NCBI GenBank assembly: GCA_944470555.2
Contig: OX104127.1
Location: 159,439,276-159,503,275, forward strand
DNA from: Heterobilharzia americana
Lineage: Eukaryota; Platyhelminthes; Trematoda; Strigeidida; Schistosomatidae
Length of the DNA stretch: 64,000 nt
Direction of reading: 5' to 3'
Part shown: positions 9,631 through 22,369 of the stretch, in pieces
Numbering within the stretch: the first letter of the stretch is position 1
Layout of the letters: each line of letters begins with the position of its first letter
Made by a program: the position numbers and the translations under genes
Notes under the pieces: model-generated
Told to the model about the DNA's origin: nothing
The model's database searches: none
Seen by the model: only the letters and a program-made list of their open reading frames with translations

Positions 9631-10580
9631 TTAGTATTATTATAATTATTGTTATTAGTCTCAGCATTTGTCCTTTGCCTTCCTAGTGGAACATAGGGCT
9701 TCAGTAGCACATCATCATTTCACTCCCTTCTCTCCAGTCTTCTTAACCTCGTTCCACAACTGCCCAGAAGCTTTCATTTCTTCCTCACACCATCTCCGCT
9801 ATGTCACCCTCGAAGGCCCAACTCCTCGTTTCTCATTTGAATTCCACGCAACGGCCTGGTCTGCATGGTGCGTAATGCCCCAAAACAGTCTTCTCAGTGT
9901 ATGTCCAATCCATATTCAGTTTTCTGTCCTACATATTTGTTAGGTGACAGGTTCTCCGTTGGTTCCTTCATTGCCACCCACAGTGACTTCCTTCTTGCTT
10001 ATTCTTTCTGAACACCTGATCTGATCTTCAGTATCGAGTGAGCATAGGCGGCAGATGTCGATGTTGGAATTGCTTCTCGTAATGCATCGAGTCTCTCAAC
10101 CATCACATAGAAGCACTGACTTACTTGACTGAATTAGTGTTGGAAATCCGGATCTTGTTCACGCTCTATGCTGAGTACAGTATAGTGACGTTCAATAGAT
10201 CTCCACACTGATTATTTCAGACTAATGAAGGAAGGCGTGTCTCGCTGTCTTTCCGATCCCGGCTGCTTTGACATCCTCATCTTTGACTGTGCCGCCTGCA
10301 GTGTAGACGATGCTTCCTAGGTAGGTAGGTAGGCGGAAGAAACAACTTCTTTTAGATTTCTTCCGTTGATGGTGATTGGTGCTTGTTGTTGGCTGGTTGG
10401 TTGGGTATCTTCATCATCCGCGTCTTCTCTACATTCACCTGAAGGAAGTCCCATCTTCGCTACATTGGCTCGCCTCTTCTGCCAACTTGTTAGTTTTCGC
10501 CTATAGATCTTCGAGTTTGTGCGATATAAGACATGAGTCATGATCGGCGAAATGCAGAGTGTGTAGGGTCTTTTCATCGC
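9631..10580 (-). mobile_element. RTE-A retrotransposon fragment (left arm of an inverted pair)
   Basis: Minus-strand RTE-A sequence with a TTA-rich tail at about 9631-9660. The frame at 10577-10317 reads SKIYRRKLTSWQKR and INGRNLKEVV. Its 5' part, about 9910-10580, is almost exactly inverted at 11859-12540. The copy begins at 10580, inside the connection region. Confidence 0.75.
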
Positions 10581-10589
10581 TCGGCTGCG

Positions 10590-10690
10590 GAACCAGAAGG
10601 TCGTGGGTGCGCACTACTGAGGAGTCCCATTCTAGTTGAACGAAACAGCTGTGCAGTTCTCCCAGGTTTCCTTTGTCTACGATGAATAAC
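10590..10690 (+). mobile_element. SINE2 3' end with degenerate hammerhead
   Basis: The core CTGAGGA (about 10617-10623) and GAAAC are present. Stem II is broken (GTCC opposite GAAC), and the cleavage-site C is replaced by G (GTG instead of GTC). Probably inactive. Confidence 0.6.
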
Positions 10691-10912
10691 AACTTGTTAT
10701 ATTACATTTGTTTATTTGATCTATAACACACAATGCGATACAGTATTATTAACTTGATGACGTCTCGAGGATAAACTATCACTGTTTATAATCATATCAA
10801 TATGATATTACTATGAGCAGGGATAATTTATGCTCGAAAAGTCATCAAGTAAATAAGTAATGTTGTATTGCACTGTGTGTTGTTATAAATCAAATAAACA
10901 AATCTCATATGG
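10691..10912. repeat. Short inverted repeat with AAATAAACAAAT tails
   Basis: About 60 bp at 10691-10755 is repeated inverted at 10855-10912 with a few differences. A related tail (ATCAAATAAACAAATC) recurs at 13745-13770, so this is a dispersed repeat end. Confidence 0.55.
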
Positions 10913-11504
10913 AATTTTATAATTCTGCCTATCAGTTAAAATCGATTTGATTATACTGGTGATATGCTTGTGGACAAAAAGAAGATGAAAATAGACATTC
11001 AGTGTCTACATAATAATAGCAGTAGTAGTAAAGATAATAGCTTTATTCCAAACAATATGTTCGACACGACATAGAACTCTCAGCATATATTATCTTAAGA
11101 AATTTACTCTCTGTGAAGTACTTTTTAACTAAATAATTATAACATGTTAATAATGTTTCGTAATAATATTATTAAAGACTATAATGTGAAAGAGTTAGCT
11201 GTCATTGGATTACCATTTAGTCAGGAGTGGGAGATAAATAGAAAGGCTCACTCATAAAAGTATGTTTTGTGGTGATGTACTTAGTCAGTTAAAAAATCTT
11301 TGATTCCATCTGTCTTAAGAATAGTAATACAATGTGCATGATAAGAAGGAGAGATACCTGCCGACTGGAAGAAGGCCTACCTTTCAAACTCAAGTCAAAC
11401 CTTGTCTACCTAACTGACATCTCTTTTGATGTTATATTGATCAAGAAAACAGTATCTCATGAAAAAGTACTATCTCTTCAGTTGTATCATAGAGTATTAT
11501 TGTA
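10913..11504. other. No gene recognised
   Basis: AT-rich spacer inside the inverted RTE-A pair; nothing identified. Confidence 0.4.
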
Positions 11505-12545
11505 TACCATTTTAGCAGTTTTCGCTATGCACCATCATAGAACAGAGCATAGAATGGCAACTCTTTACCTCAGATTCATCGATTTCGGAAAGGCCTTCAA
11601 CAGCATCGAACAAGAAGTATTTTGGCAGGCAGCTGTTTCAATACTACGCTTTTAGTGCCACAAACCTTTATTAACCTCATTCAACAACACCTATATGCTA
11701 TATGATGCCACATACCAAATGATTCACAATACAAAACTCAGTGATGCGTTAGACGTGAAGACAAAAGTAGGACAAGGTTACCACATATTATCACCGATCA
11801 TCTTCCTGATTATGGTTTACTGGATCATGTAAGAAGATGAGCATATGCTGTTTAATCGATGAAAAGACCCTACACACTCTGCATTTCGCCGATCATGACT
11901 CATGTCTAATGTCTTATATCGCACAAACTCGAAGATCTATAGGCGAAAACTAACAAGTTGGCAGAAGAGGCGAGCCAATGTAGCGAAGATGGGACTTCCT
12001 TCAGGTGAATGTAGAGAAGACGCGGATGATGAAGATACCCAACCAACCAGCCAACAACAAGCACCAATCACCATCAACGGAAGAAATCTAAAAGAAGTTG
12101 TTTCTTCCGCCTACCTACCTACCTAGGAAGCATCGTCTACACTGCAGGCGGCACAGTCAAAGATGAGGATGTCAAAGCAGCCGGGATCGGAAAGACAGCG
12201 AGACACGCCTTCCTTCATTAGTCTGAAATAATCAGTGTGGAGATCTATTGAACGTCACTATACTGTACTCAGCATAGAGCGTGAACAAGATCCGGATTTC
12301 CAACACTAATTCAGTCAAGTAAGTCAGTGCTTCTATGTGATGGTTGAGAGACTCGATGCATTACGAGAAGCAATTCCAACATCGACATCTGCCGCCTATG
12401 CTCACTCGATACTGAAGATCAGATCAGGTGTTCAGAAAGAATAAGCAAGAAGGAAGTCACTGTGGTTGGCAATGGAGAACCTGTCACCTAACAAATCTGC
12501 AGGGCAGGAAAGTGGAGATGGATTGAATTATACATACACTGCTAA
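11505..12545 (+). mobile_element. RTE-A retrotransposon, RT to C-terminal region (right arm of inverted pair)
   Basis: Plus-strand copy encoding the RT motif TLYLRFIDFGKAFNSI (about 11557-11605), a decayed VGQGYH segment where the family has VRQGC, then from 11859 the connection region (SKIYRRKLTSW, INGRNLKEVV). Stops and frameshifts are frequent. The 11859-12540 part is inverted at 9910-10580; the main difference is a 7-bp duplication near 11910. Confidence 0.75.
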
Positions 12546-12744
12546 CCTAATTTAGCCTTTTTGAGAATCGTATGTAAAGTTTTCGGTGTGCTTTCCGTAT
12601 AGGGTAACAATGGATTGTGCCTGCTACTGAGTTTATATGTTTGAGGAAATTGTCGATATATGCCGATTTCAACACAGTAGTAAGTTTGTAATCCACATAT
12701 CGCCACCCTATTTTTAGTGCACGACTAAACTTTTGTAAATCCGT

Positions 12745-13680
12745 TTTTTCTCAATTATTCATAAATATATCCAATTCACTTATGACGTAGAATATGAACA
12801 CAAAGAATTGCCTATGTTGGATTACAGGATGAAACGAAGGACTGACGGTAATTTGGATAGTACCGTCTACAGAAAACCTATACATTCCAACAGGTATCTA
12901 AACTCTAAGTCATACCATCCGATGTCAGTTAAGACAGGCTTTATCAATTGTCTAAGTGATAGAGCTAGAAAACTGACTAGTCATTCCTCAGTCTATTCAG
13001 AAATACATAGGGAACATACAAGAACTGAAAAAATAACAGTCACATGAGTGCGGCTAATAACGACAACACGAGTAAAAAGGAGTTCACAGCCTCTATATTG
13101 TTACCTTATAAAGAAGGCAGGCCAGAAACTTAACGTAGGATCTTCAACAACTCTGGAATTAGGGTAGCATTCAAACCTACAAACTCACTCAGAGATAAAC
13201 TTTGTCGTCTGGCTTAAGGATCCAATAGAACCAATTAAGCAAAATAATCTAATCTATCAAAATCCCTGTAATGACTGTGAGTCAGGTCAAGTGCATTGGT
13301 GAAATTAGCCGGTCGAGGTCAGTTAGAATAGCGGAACATAGGAATTTAGCTGAATATAGAATGACAGACTCGAATAAGCTCAATAATCTAGAAAACCACT
13401 CGGCTATTACAATGCACGGATTAACACACAACTACAGAATAGAGTGGGATAAAACCACTTTACTTAAGTCCAATATATTTAGGTAGAGAGAGGCACAGAT
13501 TGATTACTGAATCTTTGTTTATCGAATCAACCAACACTCAACACTTGTAATGGAAATGACCCAACACCTGTACGACATATGGAAAGTTTTACTGTCAATA
13601 AAAACATGGAATATCAGGAGGGTGACAGGACTATAAGAATCCAATGTCGAAGGTGGTATCATTACGTACTGATTTAGTTT
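12745..13680 (+). mobile_element. Penelope-like element, RT end plus GIY-YIG endonuclease remnant
   Basis: The plus strand reads YIQFTYDVEYEHKELPMLD and KRRTDGNLDSTVYRKP, then SDRARKL, the conserved C-terminal part of Penelope-like reverse transcriptase. After stops come LPYKEGRPE and FKPTNSL, then a decayed NPCNDCE/GQ-like endonuclease segment around 13260-13330 and SIRIAEHRNLAEY-like residues. The 79-codon frame 12808-13047 is the best-preserved piece. Dead copy. Confidence 0.75.
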
Positions 13681-13689
13681 TGAGTGAGA

Positions 13690-14210
13690 GAGGATTGACA
13701 CTCGAGACGTCATCAAGTAAATAAGACTAGAATGCTCATTGTGTGTTATAAATCAAATAAACAAATCGAATATATAATTATACTTTTCATCAACCTTGCA
13801 TTTATAGTTTTCTGTTGAAAATAAAAAGCAATAATCATTATTTTACCTCAACAGACGTAAATACATTTGAATTCAACCCTTTGAAGTGATGAGTTCTGGA
13901 ATGGGACGAAACTCATTGGCATATCATTATTATGTATGGATTTCTTCATTAGTTCTTGATGCATATTCTAAACCAAAAATTGTCTCCAAAAGAGTTTTTT
14001 TTAAGCAGTAGCTGAAAATTTAATTTGTTTGACAGTTTATGTCATTACTGAGTAATTATAGCGCATATTCTACTGTTTTCTTTTTGGTTGATTGATTGCT
14101 ATCATCAGCCGTATATTCCCAAAGCTGATTTCAATACATTCCTTCTTATCATTTACTAATAAGCATGGTTTATGCATACACCACTTCTGATAAGTGTTAG
14201 GTCCTCATTA
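13690..14210. other. Repeat tail, then nothing recognised
   Basis: 13690-13775 shares the CATCAAGTAAATAAG...AAATAAACAAATC tail with 10850-10910. The rest to 14210 shows no gene or RNA. Confidence 0.4.
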
Positions 14211-14850
14211 CTATCATTTATTATTTGACCCTTGGGTTCCTTGTGGAATATAGGGCTTCAGTAGCATGTCTCCACTCCACTCTCTTCTCTGCAATCTTTT
14301 CAACCTGGCTCCACGACAGCCCACAAGCTCTCATTTCTTCTTCACACTATCTCCTTCATGTCATTCTCGGACGCTCAATTCATCGTTTCCCATCTGGGTT
14401 CCACTCGAGCCACTGGCCTAGCACGCGATGTCTTCAGTCGGCTTTCTCAGTGTATGCCCAATCCATCTCCACTTCCTTCAAGTGGACATTTGTTGAGCGA
14501 TAGGTTCTAGCTTCGTTGTTTCGTTGCCAGCCAGCCACATTTTCTTGTTGCTTATTCTCGTTATTCTGGCCATCTGAGCTTCAGTAACGAGCCAGTGTAG
14601 ATGGCAGTTATTGATGAATATCTGTAGTTTGTTGAAAATCCCTTTCGTAACGCGTCAAGTCTCTGAACCATCACATAGAAGCAGTGAATTAACTGACATT
14701 AATGTTGAAAATCCGGATCTCCACACTTGTTTCAGGTTAATGAACACTTGTCTTGCTGTCTTTACGATCTTGGCTGCTTTAAAATCGTCGTCTGTGCTTG
14801 TGCTACCGCCTGTAGTTGAAACGATGCTGTCTATAATATCCTATAGAATA
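14211..14850 (-). mobile_element. RTE-A retrotransposon, 3' part
   Basis: Minus-strand 3' portion of RTE-A with a short TTA-type tail near 14211-14225. Sequence words match 1556-2160 and 53.9-54.5 kb. No intact frame. Confidence 0.7.
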
Positions 14851-15019
14851 ATCGATTTCCTATCATTTTGAAATAATAGGCTAAAAGTTAAATGGTAAAT
14901 GAAGAGTACATGATCAGTTAAGCCTACTGATAATCCCTTGAATTGGCTACCAGTTATTTTCAAGTCTATAAAAGATTATCATTGAAGAATGAATAAAAAT
15001 ATATATTCAAACTAATAAA

Positions 15020-15888
15020 ATGAATAAATTAACAATAGATAAATTTCATATTAAAGAAATTCAAGCATATTATGATAATAAAACATGTACAGAAGTTGAA
15101 GAAACTGATTCTATGCTACATTATAAAACTCAAATATTCTATTGTAAAGTTATCATTGAAATACCTACATGTATATCAGATTATAATTGGACTATTGGTC
15201 TTATTCAAGCTTGTGATTATATGTATTTATCTAATAATTATAATGGAATAGGTAGTTCATTATGGGAATTTCATCCATTAAAATGTGGTCTAAGAAATTG
15301 ATTAATGATAGTGATGGACGACAATATCCATTTTATAATATTAACCATAGTTTATATAATATTAATAAAGGATTAGTTAAAAAATTAACACTTAATTTAT
15401 ATATTAAAGATTATTTTCATCCTTCAGTTGTCTGGAAATTACCTTTCTCTAATGATATACATTTAACAGAGATAAATAGAAAACAAAAATTTTTTATATG
15501 GTTAATTATTATTAAATATGATAAAAAATATTCATATAAAGATGAAATAACTGTACTTAAAAAGATAAGATGGGAGTATAATTTATATATGAAAATTGAT
15601 TCATATATGCCATTAGGTAATCGTATACGTGAAATTTATGATATACAAAATAATCAAATAATTATTATGAATCCAGAGAAATTGTATAAATTACCAATTG
15701 TAGCAACATTTCCACCACATTGTAATGCTCTACAATCATTAATATGGTATCCTAAAGATGTACATAAATCACCTCGTATACTTGTTCCACCGAAACAAAT
15801 TATTGTTTCATGGGATGAATGGGTATATGATATGCTTGGATCAAATATTAGAATTTGTAAACCTAATGAAGTTTCAGTAATTGAATAG
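15020..15888 (+). CDS. FAM78 family protein (single exon, one-base frameshift)
   Basis: Intronless gene of about 289 codons, close to the ~283 residues of vertebrate FAM78A/B. The first frame (ATG 15020 to TGA 15299-15301) carries MLHYKTQIF, DYNWTIGLIQACD and SSLWEF. The second (usable from 15298) carries NDSDGRQYPFY, FHPSVVWKLPFS, FFIWLIII, LKKIRWEYNLYM, CNALQSLIWYPKD and LVPPKQI, ending TAG at 15886-15888. These follow the family order W.VGWIQAC, SSWEL, SDSDGVSYPWY, NFYPSVTWAVP, F.TWL, IKWRM, LMWRPKR and PPK. Comparison places one missing base in the AAA run at 15295-15297. That may be a sequencing error or a genuine lesion. Absence of other stops favours a functional gene. FAM78 has no established biochemical role. 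Upstream is AT-rich with no recognisable promoter. Confidence 0.85.
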
Positions 15889-17472
15889 AATATAATATAA
15901 GCTTAACATTATAAAAGTATTTATTTATAAGTAAATCATAAAGTGATCAATATATTATGATCAAATTATATACATCAGTAGTATTACTACTATTATTATC
16001 ACTATTAAAGAGTAAACTAAAGAGTAATAATAATAATAGTAATGGAGTATTTGTATAAAGCAGCTGACTAATATGCAATTTCATTTAATATCATCATACT
16101 GAAAGGGATACAGAGAGAAAGAGATCTTCCTATGAACAAGGTAATGCAGAATTAATGAGAGAGAGAGAAAAACCTCAACAATAACAACTTTCTATTACTG
16201 TAATCATTTTTGAAATACTTTAATGATAAAATCTTTGACTATATATTAGATGTCTAATCTATTCAAGTGATCATCATCTTGATTGTTGACATTTACATAG
16301 CCGACAAGTATGAATAACATGAGTATATATAATAATAATAACCAGATTACTCTCTCCTATTCTGTCAGTCTAATTTCATTCCAACGGTTTATGTGAACTT
16401 CACAAAAGTGTTACTGTTACAGATGTAAAAACAATCGCTCAATCTTAAAATAAAATGAAACAGACATCTTTAATTTCTTTAGTGCAAAAAATGTATAATA
16501 CCCTATCATTTACTAATCATAGGGTAGTGCAATGTATAGGTTAGAATCTTAGGAGGGGATGTCAGTTCTATCAAGATTGCAGATAAGTCATACTGATGAA
16601 TTTCATGACATCCTGCTGATTATCCTTAATCTGTACAGTGATGGTGAGCCTCGTAACTTTACAATCATATTGCAAAAATGATGTTTAGAATTTAATCAAC
16701 ACTCAGGACTGTTGAATGAACAATCAATGTAGATAAGTGATTATAGCAGCTGTGAAACACAGTTACCACTATAACTAAGTATTATTCATACAAAATATGT
16801 TATATGTGTTATGAAGAAAGTTGTAAATAGGTAAAACAATTGTCTAAAGCAAAGTTTAGTGTTTATGACAGTCTTTAGATTCATGTGAGAAAAATAACAG
16901 TGTGTTAATTCATTAAAAGTGATTTGACATATAAAATAAAGAATAACTCATTCTTGGTGAAATGTATTGACATCGGTTTACACTGTGGTGCATCGTAAAA
17001 CCAGGAAGTGAAGATTTAACAAGATACTAGTACATCAAAGATAACACTGCTATGATAGTAACAAGCAATTAGACTCTTAACCAGGATATCTAAGCCAGAC
17101 AGTGGAGTGAAAGGTAAAAGTATCTCTCTTTAAGAAGTCAGTCTATTGCTATATAACATGGGATTTTTAAAGATTGTCTGTCAGCGTACTGAGTATGCAA
17201 AAAGGGCTGTCTACTTATTCATCCACAAGAACTGATACCATCTTTTGATATATTTCTGTCTTGTTTATTTCTTCAACTTCATCAATTTTCAGTCTTGCAT
17301 GAACGTAGGCATTCGCTGTTCATCGGCAAACTGTATCTTAGTTAATGTAAGCATCACAAATCTATACATTTAATGGAAGACTTGTGGAGAACAAGTAGTA
17401 CGATTTTTCACCAATTTCTACCTGATCTCTCTTCCATAAGATTCATAATGAAATTTTTTACATCACTTTCGA
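15889..17472. other. No gene recognised
   Basis: AT-rich flank of the FAM78 gene with short GA and TAA/AAT runs. Its 3' untranslated region should begin here, but no polyadenylation site can be chosen with confidence. Confidence 0.4.
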
Positions 17473-18250
17473 TGAATTCAAGTGAACATAGAGAAGACAC
17501 AGGCGATGAAGATACCCAATCAACAACAAACACCAATCAACATCAACATGAGAAAACCTAAAGAAAATTGTTTCCTTCATATACTTAAGTACCTACCTAC
17601 CTACCTAGGCAGCATCCTTTCAACTACACAAGGCACAGGCACACATGACAATGTCAAAACATCCACGATCGGAAAACCAAGACAGACATTCATTTACCTG
17701 AAACCAATGTGCAGATCTACTATTCTCCACTCAGCATAAAGAAGGACATCCGCATTTTCAACACTAATTCAGTCAAGTCAGTCAGTGCCTCTGTGTGATG
17801 GTTGAGAGACTTGATGCATCACGAAAATAATTTCCAACAAACTACAGACATTCATCAACAGCTGTCTGCCTACGCTCACCCGATGCTGAAGATCAGATCA
17901 GATGGTGAGGAGGAATAAGCGAGGAGGAACTCTGGCCTTGCAATGAATCAATCAACCAAGAAGCTGGTGGAGATGGATTTGATTGGGCATACACTGAGAA
18001 GACCATGTGGTGGTGGTGTGGGGGGGGGGCATCATGCTCCAGGTCGTGGAGTGGAATCCAAATGTGAAACGATGGGTTGGTCGTCCTAGGGTGACATGTA
18101 GGAGATGGATGGTGTGAGGAAGAAATGAGAGGTTGTGTGCAGTCGTGAAGGCAGATTCAAAAGACTGTAGAGGAGAGAGTGCAATGTAGATGTGTAGCTG
18201 GAGCCCTATGTTCTACTAGGAACCCAAGGGACAAATAGTAACAATAAACT
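17473..18250 (+). mobile_element. RTE-A retrotransposon, 3' part (plus arm of inverted pair)
   Basis: A ~775-bp plus-strand copy. The frame 17482-17739 reads MNIEKTQAMKIPNQQ and YLGSILSTTQGTGTHD, then the C-terminal tail with a G run (about 18020-18030). It ends in ACCCAAGGGACAAATAGTAA. It is nearly identical, inverted, to 20684-21460. Confidence 0.8.
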
Positions 18251-19059
18251 GTAGTTAGTTACCTAGAACCTACAACTTTTTCCCGTGATACCAATTATTT
18301 GCTGCACCATAATGCGAATAGGCACTTTTGAACCCTGACATCCGGAAAAAAAATCATATATCCTACCTAAGCATAAATCCCGTTCAGAAACATTAGTTAG
18401 TAACCATAGTCAAATGAATATTATACCTTTAGTTTACTATGGAGCACATATTAATGCTAATCTGTAACCGAGTCCAAACTTCTTATTTTCGGTTTTTTAG
18501 ACATCAGGAGACAAAAAAGACTAAAATAAAAGTGTAGAATTGGTAAATTCCACAAAATAATCATAAGCAGTGTTGTTTTTTTTTCGGTAAATTTAACAAA
18601 TGTTTCTATGAGCATAATGCAAAACACTTCGATGAGCTTTAAACTTTGACTCTTCGTTCAAGGTCATTGGGCTGACACTCAAGGACTGCAGAATACCTTT
18701 ACTTTTTGGTTTTACCTTAACTGTAAATAATTTTAAGTTACACAAGAAATGTGTAAAGTGATAAACAGTGTAAGTAATGGCTCAAGTATCGATATTCAGG
18801 ATATTTCTTTGTGAAAAAAACATCACTAAATGAAGTCTCAGAAGTAACTATATTTGAGAAGTAAAAGAAAGCCTAACTTTCACCTGGTACTCACTATATA
18901 AGGTTAATTAAGTAACAATAAGTTCAATTAAGCATAAGAGTTAGAAGAAACTGTATACATTCTTATAGCCAGCCACAGTTCAGATTCAGTACAGGTCTAA
19001 AGTTCACACACATTGAAAAGAGAAATCCACATATAATCTGGCGCAGAATCGACAGCAGT
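18251..19059. other. No gene recognised
   Basis: AT-rich sequence without recognisable coding or RNA signal. Confidence 0.4.
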
Positions 19060-19385
19060 TCATAACCTTATCAGTTGATTTGCCTGTCTTGTCTAGTACC
19101 CTCCTCTGGCCCCAACATTCTTCACACAATGATACCGGTAAATGTGAGCAATGACACGAAGACGCATAATTGAAAAAAAAAACCCTACTACTGATTCATG
19201 TCTTCTACTTTCAGCAGTCACATCTCACCGCCATATCACAGGACAAAACAGCTTGCAATGCAGTATACTTGTTGCTTGATAGATAGTTGGATATTTGTCC
19301 AGTCGGCGCCACAGGGGTTGAGGACTCTTGGCCACATGCCTGGAATAGGGTCACAGTGCACAGATGCATTCATTCCTTGACGTCT
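19060..19385 (-). mobile_element. RTE-B fragment, degenerate
   Basis: The minus strand resembles the RTE-B 3' third (compare 6975-7290): the region for RRGKSVDEVV, the YGCETW-like segment near 19220 and the VYC segment near 19255. Heavily decayed. Confidence 0.5.
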
Positions 19386-19481
19386 TCTAAAGTTCAAATG
19401 TATTCATTAACCGTTATCTTCAAGTTTTTTATTCACTCAAACAAATTTGCCTGCTTTATGTCAGTCTTTTTCTATCCATCT

Positions 19482-19579
19482 GTTCTTTGTATGCTACTCT
19501 GAAGTGTTGTGATTTGACCCGATGCACTTGTATTCGAGATTCTATATTGATTTCCTCTCTCTCTCTCACTCTCTCTCTC
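19482..19579 (+). repeat. Repeat F copy with CT-rich tail
   Basis: A ~75-bp unit starting TTCTTTGTA, then TGATGCACTTGT-type words, ending directly in a CT microsatellite. The same unit occurs at 59718-59823 (same orientation) and inverted at 44962-45022 and 49606-49682. Confidence 0.6.
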
Positions 19580-19878
19580 GCTGGCCAGCAACCAATGTAG
19601 CTCTCTATTCGTTTGTGTTGAGAACGAACCAAATTTCATTGATCAACTTCTCCAATTTGGCGATTAAGCTGAATGTGGTGACGCTGTGAAGCACTCCATT
19701 TGGTGTAAGCTGCTGGTACTCAAAGAGTAGTTCGTTTTCAGTGCAGTATTATTATAATTTTTTGGGATGGAAATGTTTTCAGGAGTCCAGTATGATAAAA
19801 AAAAAAGCAGTACAATTAGCTCATATTTGTTGATGACCAGGAAAAAACTAACTAAATCCTAGTAGTTATCTATCTAAT

Positions 19879-20175
19879 GGAGAATATTTGTAGCTCAGGT
19901 GGATGGTCTTGGTTGTATTATGTTCTCTGATCTGGGTTGTTTAATCACGAAGCTTTCATCGCCTTGTTAGACGACATCATCATCATCAATGACACAAGAA
20001 TCGAAGAAAAACAACCAATCACAGACCACATCGTTAGAGCAAGCTAATAAATCACTCACGGAGAGATATTAACAGCTTACTTCATACTGAAGTTAGTGCT
20101 GATTATGTCTTCTAGCAGGGCGATGAAGGCTTCACAATGAAACAGCCCAGCTCACAGAATATAAAACAACCAAGT
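19879..20175. repeat. Small inverted-repeat unit, partly RTE-B derived
   Basis: 19915-19985 and about 20100-20170 are inverted copies (TTCTCTGATCTGGGTTGTTT against its complement). The left part (19879-19945) recurs at 57221-57284. The centre (about 19980-20045, AAACAACCAATCACA) matches the RTE-B segment at 57560-57660. Confidence 0.6.
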
Positions 20176-20663
20176 TATCTATCTGTTCGATCTCTAGATT
20201 GGTGTTCTTCAATATATCATTATATTTAGATCACGAGCTTATAGGAAAACTACTCAAGTAACATAGAAGTACATATGATTCATTTATCAGTTAAAGCCTA
20301 GATAACCCAATAAAATAATTGATGTTTCGAAATTCTATTTTCCTCCTATCAAGTAATACTCTCGTTTTTCTGTTAAGAGAAGTTTTATTTCACATATCAT
20401 TGTATATCGTTTTATATTAGTTATTGTGTAACTGATTTCAGCCAAGAGATAACAGAAACTGGAAATGATTCTTGTTCTGAATTGTAAAAGTAAGTTAGAT
20501 CTGCTCGTACTACAAAATGAAATAAAATTGAAAAACTTCTAATTAGTAATCCAGTAGTCAGTTTACGTCAATACGTAGTTTGACAGCTGTTCTACATGTA
20601 TGTTTCGCCTAAATTGGTGTGGCTTTGAAGAAATAGCCTTGTACCCACTTAGTAATAACTTAT
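20176..20663. other. No gene recognised
   Basis: AT-rich spacer without recognisable features. Confidence 0.4.
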
Positions 20664-21599
20664 GTCAGTTATTATTATTATTCGTCCCTTGGGTTCCTAG
20701 TAGAACATAGAGCTCCAGCTACACATCTACATTGCACTCTCTCCTCTACAGTCTTTTGAACCTGCCTTCATGACTGCATACAACCTCTCATTTCTTCCTC
20801 ACACCATCCATCTCCTACATGTCACCCTAGGACGACCAACCCATCGTTTCACATTTGGATTCCACTCCACGACCTGGAGCATGATGCCCCCCCCCCCCAC
20901 ACCACCACCACATGGTCTTCTCAGTGTATGCCCAATCAAATCCATCTCCACCAGCTTCTTGGTTGATTGATTCATTGCAAGGCCAGAGTTCCTCCTCGCT
21001 TATTCCTCCTCACCATCTGATCTGATCTTCAGCATCGGGTGAGCGTAGGCAGACAGCTGTTGATGAATGTCTGTAGTTTGTTGGAAATTATTTTCGTGAT
21101 GCATCAAGTCTCTCAACCATCACACAGAGGCACTGACTGACTTGACTGAATTAGTGTTGAAAATGCGGATGTCCTTCTTTATGCTGAGTGGAGAATAGTA
21201 GATCTGCACATTGGTTTCAGGTAAATGAATGTCTGTCTTGGTTTTCCGATCGTGGATGTTTTGACATTGTCATGTGTGCCTGTGCCTTGTGTAGTTGAAA
21301 GGATGCTGCCTAGGTAGGTAGGTAGGTACTTAAGTATATGAAGGAAACAATTTTCTTTAGGTTTCTCATGTTGATGTTGATTGGTGTTTGTTGTTGATGC
21401 TGTTGTTGATTGGGTATTTTCTTCGCCTGTGTCTTCTGTACATTCACTTGAAATCCCATTTTCGTCTCCTCTTCTGTCAATTTGTTGGTTTTTGCCTGCA
21501 GATCTTCGAGTTTGTGCGATATTAGACACAATTAATGGGAGAAATGCATATCTTCTATGGTGTTTTCATGGGCCCAGCATATGCCTGTCTTCTTGCTGC

Positions 21600-22369
21600 T
21601 CACGGTTCGCTGCATGATCCAGCCCACCAAAATCAGGAAAATCATCAGTGATAGTAGTGGACAGCCTTGTCTTACTCCTGTCTTCACTTCATTTCAAAGA
21701 CTGTACTGAGCTTGGCATGTGGCGCATTCATATGGCTTCGGATGAGATTGATAGAAGTTTGTGGCAGTCAAATAGTAGTGTTGAAGTAGCTGCCTGCCAA
21801 ATACTTCTTTATCGACGCTAGAAAAGACCTTATCGAAGTCGATGAAGTTGAGGTAGAGAGTTGCCATTCTGCCATTATACACTCTGGTCTATGATGATGC
21901 GTAGCGTTGCAATATGGTCCGCACATGATTTGTTTATCCTGAAGCCAGCCAGCCAGCCTGTTCCGGTGGTAATTTTGAATCCAGCGCATTGTTTAGTCTC
22001 CCCAGTATGATGTTGCTTTATATTCTGCTTGTGGTGGGTAGAAGCATGATTCCGCGCCATCTCTTGCAAACACTAAGGTTTCCCTTCTTCGGGAGTTTGA
22101 CAAGGTGGTCCTCCTTTCAATCTGCAGATACCTTTCCTTACTTCCTTCCAGACCTTCTGCAATGGTGGTGTTAACATGCCCGCTGTTGTCCCTTCGTCTG
22201 TTCCTAGTGCTTCTGTCGGGATTCCATCTGGTCCTGCCCCTTTCCCGGATTTCAGCAACCTCATGTCGTTCAGGATTTCTGCTTTTTGTGGAGGCCTTGT
22301 ATTCACTGGTGGTTTTGCGGTAGCTGGTGGTGTTTCTGGATGAGTTGCAGGTGGTGGTAATCGACTCAA
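21600..22369 (-). pseudogene. RTE-A reverse-transcriptase domain, broken
   Basis: Fragments in two or more frames: SGKGAGPDGIPTEAL at 22290-22240, a CKGNTS-region remnant, FRPGRSC-like positions lost, FIDFDKVFSS at 21860-21830, and LILVGWIMQRTVSS around 21640-21600. The palm aspartate motif downstream is HFSH instead of F-A-D-D. Non-functional. Confidence 0.7.

Noticed and set aside
15285..15312. Micro-intron to explain the FAM78 frame change (GT...AG of 24-27 nt)
   Set aside because: Candidate removals are multiples of three and would not restore the frame; a single missing base fits the family alignment.
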